Assembly: GCA_030645575.1 (NCBI GenBank)
Contig: JAUSMJ010000003.1
Span: 26,395-90,394, forward strand
Length of the DNA stretch: 64,000 nt
Source: Caulobacter sp.
GTDB taxonomy: Bacteria; Pseudomonadota; Alphaproteobacteria; Caulobacterales; Caulobacteraceae
Direction of reading: 5' to 3'
The notes beneath the pieces were generated by a model. That model made no database searches and was not told where the DNA came from. It saw nothing but the letters and a program-made list of their open reading frames with translations. Position numbers and translations under genes: made by a program. Positions 58,713 through 64,000 of the stretch are shown here, in pieces; the stretch's first letter is position 1, and each line of letters begins with the position of its first letter.

Positions 58713-60365
58713 TCAGGCCGGGCAGGGGAAGGCGGTCCGCAGGGACCGCGTCGCGAAGTCTCTCATGGGTTCACCGGCCTTCGGACTGCCGGCGGCGATG
58801 ACGGGCAGGGTCTTGTCGACCAGCAGCTTGTCGTCTGTTTCTTCCGGCACGCAGGCGCCGGACTTGTCCGACAGGCCAAACAGCACCCCCGCGCAGAAGC
58901 CGACCGGGCCGGGCTCGTCGCTGGCGCAGTAGCCTTGATAGGCGACGGCGTCGGCGTCGGCATAGCGCTCCCGCGGACCGTTGCGCATGTGGTACGAGGA
59001 GCGGGCTCGAACCGAAGGAGTCTTTGTTCCGGTTCCGAGGATGATGTCCACCTGGTAAGTTGGCTGCCCGCTGTTCGTGGAGCCCTCGACAAGTTCGACA
59101 CGCTCGATCCGTTCAGGCGGGAGGGTGGCGGGATCAAAGCCAGCCGGAGCCGGCGCTCCGTCGATCAGGAAGGTCACGCCGGCCAGCCTGGCGTCTTCGG
59201 TCGGATCGCCGGTCACCCGGTCCAGTCGGACTTCCACGGCGCCCTTGAACAGCATTGGCCCGTCGCGCTGTTCGACAGCCTCGTCGGCTCGGAAGGAGAC
59301 GCCTCCACCAGCGCGCTCAGCGGGTGGGGTCGAGGCGCCCGACAAGGGCGTCGCGGTGCCCGGCGGGGCGACGACCATGGCGAGGGCGCCGGAACCCGCC
59401 GCAACGACGAGTGAGAGCGCCGCGGCGGTGAGGAGCGTGGTTATCGCCACGCGCGGCGACATCGGCGGGCGGGGCTTGAGGATGGCGTTCAGACGCATGG
59501 CGGCGATGCTCCTTCCGGCGCCGATGAAAGCAGCATGCGGCTCCGGGCCGGCGCCGAGCCGGAGCGTCTGGACGAGGGTTTCGGCATAGCGGCGGCGGGA
59601 CTCGGGCGCGACGCCAGCCAGGGCCAGGTCGTCGCGGCCTTCCTCCCGCGCCGCGGCCAGGCGACCGCGGATCGCGGGCATCACCGGGTTGAACCAGAAC
59701 AGGGCCAGCAGGACGTCCTCGATCGCCAGCCGAAGGTTGTCGCGCTGCTTCAGATGCGCCAGCTCGTGCCCGCAGATCAGGGCCAGCTCCTCCGCCGGCA
59801 GGCGCGCGAGGTCATCCGGCAGCAGAAGCGCCGGCCGCAGCAGGCCCGCCAGGCGAGGCGAGGTAAGCTCGGGGCAGGTCAGGACGGCCGGGGTCTTGAT
59901 CCCCATCGACGCCGCCCGGCTGGCGACCGCGGCGATCAGGTCCGATCGACCGCAGGGGCGGGCCCGGTAGGTCAACCGCGCCAGGCGGACGTGTCTCAAC
60001 GCCAGCAATCCCAGGCTGACGAGCGCCCCCAGAGCCATGACCGCGAGCGCGATCGCGGGCCAGGGCAGGGCCAGGGATGGCGCGGCGGTCTCGCTGGCGG
60101 GTGCGGGCGCGGGGCCGGCGGCCAGAGGCGCGATCGGCGTCCAGGCGATGCTCGGGGCCTTCAGCCAGGCAGGCAGCAATTTCGCGCCGGCGACCACGGC
60201 CGCCACATGGAATACCGGCAGGGCCAGCAGGCCCGACCAGACGCCCTCCCGCACCCGCGCGGTGATGGCGAACCGGTCGGCGTTGCGGTCGAACAGCGCG
60301 CCAGCAAGCCAGCAGAGGGCGGCCACGGGCAGGCTGGTCAGCAGGGCAGACAGCAGAACGGTCAT
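58713..60365 (-). CDS. M56 family (BlaR1/MecR1-like) membrane peptidase
   Basis: 550 residues. N-terminal membrane helices and a zinc metalloprotease motif ICGHELAHLKQRDN (about residues 197-210), another helix near 320, then a long C-terminal extracytoplasmic region. That region has FLIDGAPAPAGFDPATL then PPERIERVELVEG, similar to the plug segment of TonB receptors, and ends with a Cys-containing part. BlaR1-like proteins sense beta-lactams or envelope stress and cleave the BlaI repressor. No penicillin-binding motif seen, so the ligand differs. Confidence 0.88.
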   Translation of the reverse strand: MTVLLSALLTSLPVAALCWLAGALFDRNADRFAITARVREGVWSGLLALPVFHVAAVVAGAKLLPAWLKAPSIAWTPIAPLAAGPAPAPASETAAPSLALPWPAIALAVMALGALVSLGLLALRHVRLARLTYRARPCGRSDLIAAVASRAASMGIKTPAVLTCPELTSPRLAGLLRPALLLPDDLARLPAEELALICGHELAHLKQRDNLRLAIEDVLLALFWFNPVMPAIRGRLAAAREEGRDDLALAGVAPESRRRYAETLVQTLRLGAGPEPHAAFIGAGRSIAAMRLNAILKPRPPMSPRVAITTLLTAAALSLVVAAGSGALAMVVAPPGTATPLSGASTPPAERAGGGVSFRADEAVEQRDGPMLFKGAVEVRLDRVTGDPTEDARLAGVTFLIDGAPAPAGFDPATLPPERIERVELVEGSTNSGQPTYQVDIILGTGTKTPSVRARSSYHMRNGPRERYADADAVAYQGYCASDEPGPVGFCAGVLFGLSDKSGACVPEETDDKLLVDKTLPVIAAGSPKAGEPMRDFATRSLRTAFPCPA

Positions 60366-60745
60366 TTCGTCGCCTCCGCGTCGGCATTGAGGATGGCTAC
60401 GAGCTCGTCCAGCTCCGCGCGCGTCAGCACCTGGCTGCCGGTGAAGGCGGCGGCGGGCAGGCGGCCCTCGACCTCCAGCACGTCGCGCATCACCCGCCGC
60501 AGGGCCGCGCCCAACACCTCGACCTTGCCGCGCGCGGCGCCATAGACGGCCATGCCGTGCACGGAGCGCCGCGTCAGCAGACCTTTGATCCGCATCCGCT
60601 CAAGCACCGTGCGGGTGGTCGAGACGGCCCAGTCGAGCCCCGCCGGGAGCTGGTCCTGCACCTCGCGCGCGCTCAGATCGCCGGCGCGCCAGAACAGTTT
60701 GAGCAATTCGAGCTCGGTTTCGGAGGGGGGCGAGACTGCGGCCAT
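60362..60745 (-). CDS. BlaI/MecI/CopY family transcriptional repressor
   Basis: 127 residues, winged helix: PSETELELLKLFWRAGDLSA at the N-terminus, DWAVSTTRTVLERMRIKGLL recognition helix, then dimer domain. Overlaps the M56 gene by 4 bases, the usual blaI-blaR1 order. Likely represses its own operon until cleaved. Confidence 0.9.
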   Translation of the reverse strand: MAAVSPPSETELELLKLFWRAGDLSAREVQDQLPAGLDWAVSTTRTVLERMRIKGLLTRRSVHGMAVYGAARGKVEVLGAALRRVMRDVLEVEGRLPAAAFTGSQVLTRAELDELVAILNADAEATK

Positions 60746-60781
60746 GGGGTGGACCTTGCATCATTCGAGTCGCCGATACGC

Positions 60782-60791
60782 TACATATGTC
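60782..60791. promoter_or_regulatory. Candidate BlaI-type operator
   Basis: TACATATGTC contains the 8-bp palindrome ACATATGT (60783-60790), resembling the TACA-N-TGTA core of BlaI/MecI operators. It lies 37 bases before the repressor start. Confidence 0.45.
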
Positions 60792-60907
60792 GCGCATGTT
60801 CGTCAATCGTGGCGGAGGCGCCCCGATCACGGCTTCGTCAGCGCCCCGTTTTCGCCCAGATCGGCGGGCCTTAAGGCCATCCATGTGCAGCGGCAGGGAG
60901 CGTGCGT

Positions 60908-61264
60908 TTGACCCGCCAGATCGATTTCACCGGCCAGTCCGGGGTCCTCTACCGTTACAAGGCGCTCGAGGAGATGCGGCCCATTCCGCCGGGCGGCGCC
61001 AACTTCGTCTATGTGAAGTGGGACGGCGACGCCCCGAAGATCGTCTACGCCGGCGAGACCGACAGCCTGCATCGCAGTGTGTTCGAGACCTGGGACGAGG
61101 CCCAGGCCGGCCATGGCGCGACCGAGATCTTCGCCCGGCTCAACATCACCGGCGTGGTGCGGCGCGCCGAACATGACGACATCGTCGCCCAGCATCAGCC
61201 ACCGATGAACGTCGGCGGCGAGAGCCTCACTGGCCGCCGAAAAGCGTCTCGCCCCGGGGGGTGA
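60908..61264 (+). CDS. Small protein with GIY-YIG-like features
   Basis: 118 residues; TTG at 60908 with AGGGAG about 6 bases upstream, or GTG at 60902. NFVYVKWDGDAPKIVYAGET and the end AEHDDIVAQHQPPMN resemble the two ends of a GIY-YIG nuclease domain (Y..IVYAGET ... E..D..PPMN). The middle is short. Activity and family are inferred by eye only. It overlaps the convergent VOC gene by 38 bases. Confidence 0.6.
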   Translation: MTRQIDFTGQSGVLYRYKALEEMRPIPPGGANFVYVKWDGDAPKIVYAGETDSLHRSVFETWDEAQAGHGATEIFARLNITGVVRRAEHDDIVAQHQPPMNVGGESLTGRRKASRPGG

Positions 61265-61652
61265 TCTCGCAGCGCGGATTGAAGGCGGTCTCCCAGAGAT
61301 GGCCGTCCGGATCGGCGAAATAGCCCGAATAGCCACCCCAGTCCGCGGCGCGTGGCGTCTTGACGGGCCGGGCGCCGGCGGCCACGGCCCGGTCGAAGGT
61401 CGCGTCTACCTCGGCCGGGCTTCGTCCGTTGATCGCCAGGGTGATGGCCCCGCCGGGTCCCGGCAAAGGCTCGCCGACATCCTTCGCCAGGTCGTTCAGG
61501 CCGAACAGCGCCAGGGCCAGGCCGGGCAGTTGGTAGAATACCACCTCGGGCAGAGGATCGAGCGGCGTCCAGCCGAGACCCGCTTCGTAGAAAGTCCGGG
61601 CGGCGGCCAGATCGGCTACGCCCAGGGTGATCAGGCTCAAGCGCTGGTCCAT
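61227..61652 (-). CDS. VOC (glyoxalase/bleomycin resistance) family protein
   Basis: 141 residues: LSLITLGVADLAAARTFYEA at the start and SGYFADPDGHLWETAFNP near the end. ATG at 61652 with GGAGA about 8 bases upstream is preferred to 61691. Substrate unknown. Confidence 0.85.
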   Translation of the reverse strand: MDQRLSLITLGVADLAAARTFYEAGLGWTPLDPLPEVVFYQLPGLALALFGLNDLAKDVGEPLPGPGGAITLAINGRSPAEVDATFDRAVAAGARPVKTPRAADWGGYSGYFADPDGHLWETAFNPRCEITPRGETLFGGQ

Positions 61653-61674
61653 GACGCAGGTCTCCGAATTGCGG

Positions 61675-61703
61675 TTGACGAATGAGAACAAAACAGGAAT
61701 AAG
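61675..61703 (+). promoter_or_regulatory. Promoter with LexA-type SOS box
   Basis: TTGACG (61675-61680), 17-base spacer, AATAAG (61698-61703). Within it lies GAAC-N7-GAAT (61686-61700), one base off the alphaproteobacterial LexA box GAAC-N7-GAAC. It is 33 bases before the small gene at 61737. Confidence 0.7.
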
Positions 61704-61736
61704 AACAAACAGGCAACTGAAATCGAGGAGGCTCGA

Positions 61737-61826
61737 ATGGTCCGGATCGCGCGTGAATCGCTGGCTCTCGCCTCCGTCGTGGGGTTCGTCTGGATGATGT
61801 GTTCGGTGGCCTACGCGGTGGCGTAA
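61737..61826 (+). CDS. sidA: 29-residue membrane protein, SidA-like SOS cell-division inhibitor
   Basis: A 29-codon gene with an excellent ribosome site (GAGGAGG, 6 bases before ATG). The N-terminus [13 protein letters not shown] is followed by one hydrophobic helix ([16 protein letters not shown]) to the end. Length, single membrane helix, LexA-type box and position just before dnaE match SidA of Caulobacter crescentus, which binds FtsW/FtsN and blocks constriction after DNA damage. Identity rests on these features, not on alignment. Confidence 0.8.
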   Translation: MVRIARESLALASVVGFVWMMCSVAYAVA

Positions 61827-61932
61827 GTCACCTCTGGATCGGAGACGCCCGGCGGGCGATGGTCGGCCAGGGTGACTCGTTTGTCGTCCGGCCGTGATGG
61901 TCGGGCCGGATGATCTTGAAGGGATGGGCGCG

Positions 61933-64000
61933 ATGGCGCGGGACAGGGCAGGGGGCGGCGCCGAGGGCGGGTTCGTTCACCTGCGCGTCCGGTCGGCCTA
62001 TTCGCTGCTCGAGGGCGCGATCAAGGCCGAAGCCGTGGGCAAGATGGCGGCCGACGCGGGCATGCCGGCCGTGGCGGTCACCGACCGGGCCAACCTGTTC
62101 GGGGCGCTGGAATTTTCCGTCACCGCCAAGGACGCGGGGGTCCAGCCGCTGATCGGCTGCGCCCTGCCGGTGACGGGCGTGGGCGAGGGCCAGACCGAGC
62201 GCTGGGCCCGGACGCCGACGATCGTGCTGATCGCCCAGAGCGAGACCGGCTATCTCAACCTCTCGGCCCTGTCGTCGGCCGCCTATCTCGACAATGACGG
62301 CGTGGCCGAGCCCAGCGTGCCCTGGGCCAGGGTGGTCGAGCACGCCGAGGGGCTGATCCTGCTCAGCGGCGGGACCGACGGCCCGGTCGATCCGCTGTTC
62401 GCGGCCGGCAAGACGCGCGAGGGGGCCGCGGCCCTGGCCGAGATGGCCCGCGTGTTCGGCGACCGCTTCTATGTCGAGCTGCAGCGGCACGGCCTGCCGC
62501 GGCAGGCGGCGGCCGAGGCGGGCCTGGTCCACTGGGCCTATGAGCATGACATCCCGCTGGTCGCCACCAACGATGTCTATTTCGCCAAACGCGACATGTA
62601 CGAGGCGCACGACGCCCTGCTGTGCATTTCCGACGGCGCGTTCGTCGGCCAGGACGAGCGGCGGCGGGTGACGGCCGAGCACTGGTTCAAGCCGGCGAAG
62701 GACATGCGGGCCCTGTTCGCCGACCTGCCCGAGGCCTGCGACAACAGCATCGACATCGCCCGGCGCTGCGCCTTCATGGTCAGCAAGCGCGATCCGATCC
62801 TGCCCAGCTTCCCGACCACGGCCGGGCGTGACGAGCCGGCGGAACTGGCGCACCAGGCCGCCGAGGGGCTTAAAGCTCGGCTCGCCGGTCTCGAACTGGC
62901 CGCGCCGGAAGCGGACTACTGGGCCCGGCTGGAGCGCGAGATCGGCGTCATCCAGTCGATGGGCTTCTCCGGCTACTTCCTGATCGTGTCGGACTTCATC
63001 AAATGGGCCAAGGCCCAGGGCATTCCCGTGGGGCCGGGGCGCGGTTCGGGCGCCGGCTCGCTGGTGGCCTGGGTGCTGACGATCACCGACCTGGACCCGC
63101 TGCGGTTCGGCCTGCTGTTCGAGCGCTTCCTCAATCCCGAGCGGGTCTCGATGCCCGACTTCGATATCGACTTCTGCCAGGAGCGGCGGGAGGAGGTCAT
63201 CGAGTACGTGCAGGACAAGTACGGCCGCGGCCGGGTGGCCCAGATCATCACCTTCGGCACCCTGCAGGCGCGGGCCGTGCTGCGCGACGTCGGCCGGGTG
63301 ATGCAGCTGCCGCTGGGCCTCGTCGACCGGCTGGCCAAGATGGTGCCCAACAATCCGGCCCAGCCGGTGACCCTGGCCCAGGCGATCAACCTCGAGCCGC
63401 GCCTGCGCCAGGCGCGCGACGAGGACCCGTCGGTGGCCCAGTGCCTCGAGGTCGCCCTGCGGCTCGAAGGGCTGTACCGCAACGCCTCAACCCACGCCGC
63501 CGGGGTGGTCATCGGCGACCGGCCGCTGGTCGAGCTGACGCCGCTCTACAAGGATCCGCGCTCGGAGCTGCCGGCGACCCAGTTCAACATGAAGTGGGTC
63601 GAGTCCGCGGGCCTGGTGAAGTTCGACTTCCTCGGCCTCAAGACGCTCACCGTGCTCGACCGGGCGGTCAAGCATCTGGCCCGGCGCGGCGCGGCCATCG
63701 ACCTGACGAAACTGCCGCTGGACGACACGGCCTCCTACGAGCTGATGGCCTCGGGCCAGACGGTCGGGGTGTTCCAGCTGGAAAGCCAGGGTATGCGCGA
63801 CACCCTGCGCAAGATGCGGCCGGGCACGATCGAGGAGATCACCGCCCTGATCTCCCTCTACCGGCCGGGCCCGATGGACAACATCGACCTGTTCATCGAC
63901 ACCAAGTTCGGCCGCCGGCCGATGGACACCATGCACGCCTCGCTGGAGGAGGTGCTGAAAGAGACCTACGGCGTCATCGTCTACCAGGAACAGGTGATGC
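61933..64000 (+). CDS. dnaE: DNA polymerase III subunit alpha, N-terminal part (runs off window)
   Basis: Replicative polymerase, first 689 residues present. PHP domain begins [18 protein letters not shown]; the second His of the usual HxH has become Arg, as expected for a PHP domain without proofreading activity. Catalytic region has [14 protein letters not shown] and [15 protein letters not shown] with the catalytic Asp pair. The ATG at 61933 has AAGGG 9 bases upstream; ATG 61924 is in frame but too close to it. Sequence is DnaE1, not the error-prone DnaE2. Confidence 0.95.
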   Translation, partial: MARDRAGGGAEGGFVHLRVRSAYSLLEGAIKAEAVGKMAADAGMPAVAVTDRANLFGALEFSVTAKDAGVQPLIGCALPVTGVGEGQTERWARTPTIVLIAQSETGYLNLSALSSAAYLDNDGVAEPSVPWARVVEHAEGLILLSGGTDGPVDPLFAAGKTREGAAALAEMARVFGDRFYVELQRHGLPRQAAAEAGLVHWAYEHDIPLVATNDVYFAKRDMYEAHDALLCISDGAFVGQDERRRVTAEHWFKPAKDMRALFADLPEACDNSIDIARRCAFMVSKRDPILPSFPTTAGRDEPAELAHQAAEGLKARLAGLELAAPEADYWARLEREIGVIQSMGFSGYFLIVSDFIKWAKAQGIPVGPGRGSGAGSLVAWVLTITDLDPLRFGLLFERFLNPERVSMPDFDIDFCQERREEVIEYVQDKYGRGRVAQIITFGTLQARAVLRDVGRVMQLPLGLVDRLAKMVPNNPAQPVTLAQAINLEPRLRQARDEDPSVAQCLEVALRLEGLYRNASTHAAGVVIGDRPLVELTPLYKDPRSELPATQFNMKWVESAGLVKFDFLGLKTLTVLDRAVKHLARRGAAIDLTKLPLDDTASYELMASGQTVGVFQLESQGMRDTLRKMRPGTIEEITALISLYRPGPMDNIDLFIDTKFGRRPMDTMHASLEEVLKETYGVIVYQEQVM

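Overview
The window is high-GC chromosomal DNA from an alphaproteobacterium, most likely a member of the Caulobacteraceae (Caulobacter or Phenylobacterium; I cannot separate them from sequence alone). Reasons: an alphaproteobacterial nuo operon continuing into birA-coaX-rnj-mce-DUF1467-proS-lolC-lolD and then dnaE, a 29-codon SidA-like gene directly before dnaE, a GAAC-N7-GAAT LexA-type box, a short prolyl-tRNA synthetase, a DUF59/HesB tail on the suf operon, and dense start/stop coupling. I saw no phage, insertion sequence with a transposase gene, or CRISPR array. This is mostly core genome with short interspersed repeats and a few accessory modules.

Layout. 1-1.35 kb: end of the suf Fe-S assembly operon (sufS, DUF59 gene, A-type carrier). 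1.5-10 kb: DUF2087 protein, PaaG-like crotonase, MFS transporter, diguanylate cyclase, coniferyl-aldehyde-type dehydrogenase, two small exported proteins and a DEAD-box helicase with a charged tail. 10-12.3 kb: otsB-otsA trehalose synthesis behind a candidate EcfG/SigT promoter. 12.4-17.5 kb: parE and two coupled amidohydrolases, one lacking the usual HxH metal motif. 17.7-24.2 kb: Kazal lipoprotein, rRNA pseudouridine synthase, a complete ECF42 module (sigma factor, YCII partner, VOC and DoxX targets) with two matching promoters, fatty-acid desaturase and small hypotheticals.

24.4-34 kb: lon, HU gene, tRNA-Val, a UGT-like glycosyltransferase, a two-gene SPFH/ribbon-helix-helix operon preceded by a perfect 16-bp palindrome, a GT4-like glycosyltransferase, a Nudix hydrolase, two tiny coupled reading frames, tRNA-Asp and an AbgT transporter. 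34.1-50.6 kb: the complete 14-gene nuo operon for respiratory complex I. It is interrupted by a repeat element (nuoC/nuoD), two tiny membrane proteins (nuoE/nuoF), a DUF433-DUF5615 toxin-antitoxin-like pair plus a membrane protein (nuoF/nuoG), and a small lipoprotein (nuoH/nuoI). NuoL carries a very histidine-rich loop.

50.6-58.6 kb: birA, coaX, rnj, a lower-GC membrane protein, mce, DUF1467, a repeat-rich gap with a strong terminator, proS, lolC and lolD. 58.7-64 kb: a BlaI/M56 sensor pair, a GIY-YIG-like small protein, a VOC protein, the SidA-like SOS cell-division inhibitor, and the 5' part of dnaE, which runs off the window.

How the genes work together: much of the window is energy metabolism (complex I), cofactor supply (Fe-S clusters, biotin attachment, CoA) and envelope biogenesis. 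Several small stress modules lie between them (ECF42, SPFH-RHH, BlaI/M56, general-stress trehalose, SOS checkpoint), and most have a recognisable candidate control site.
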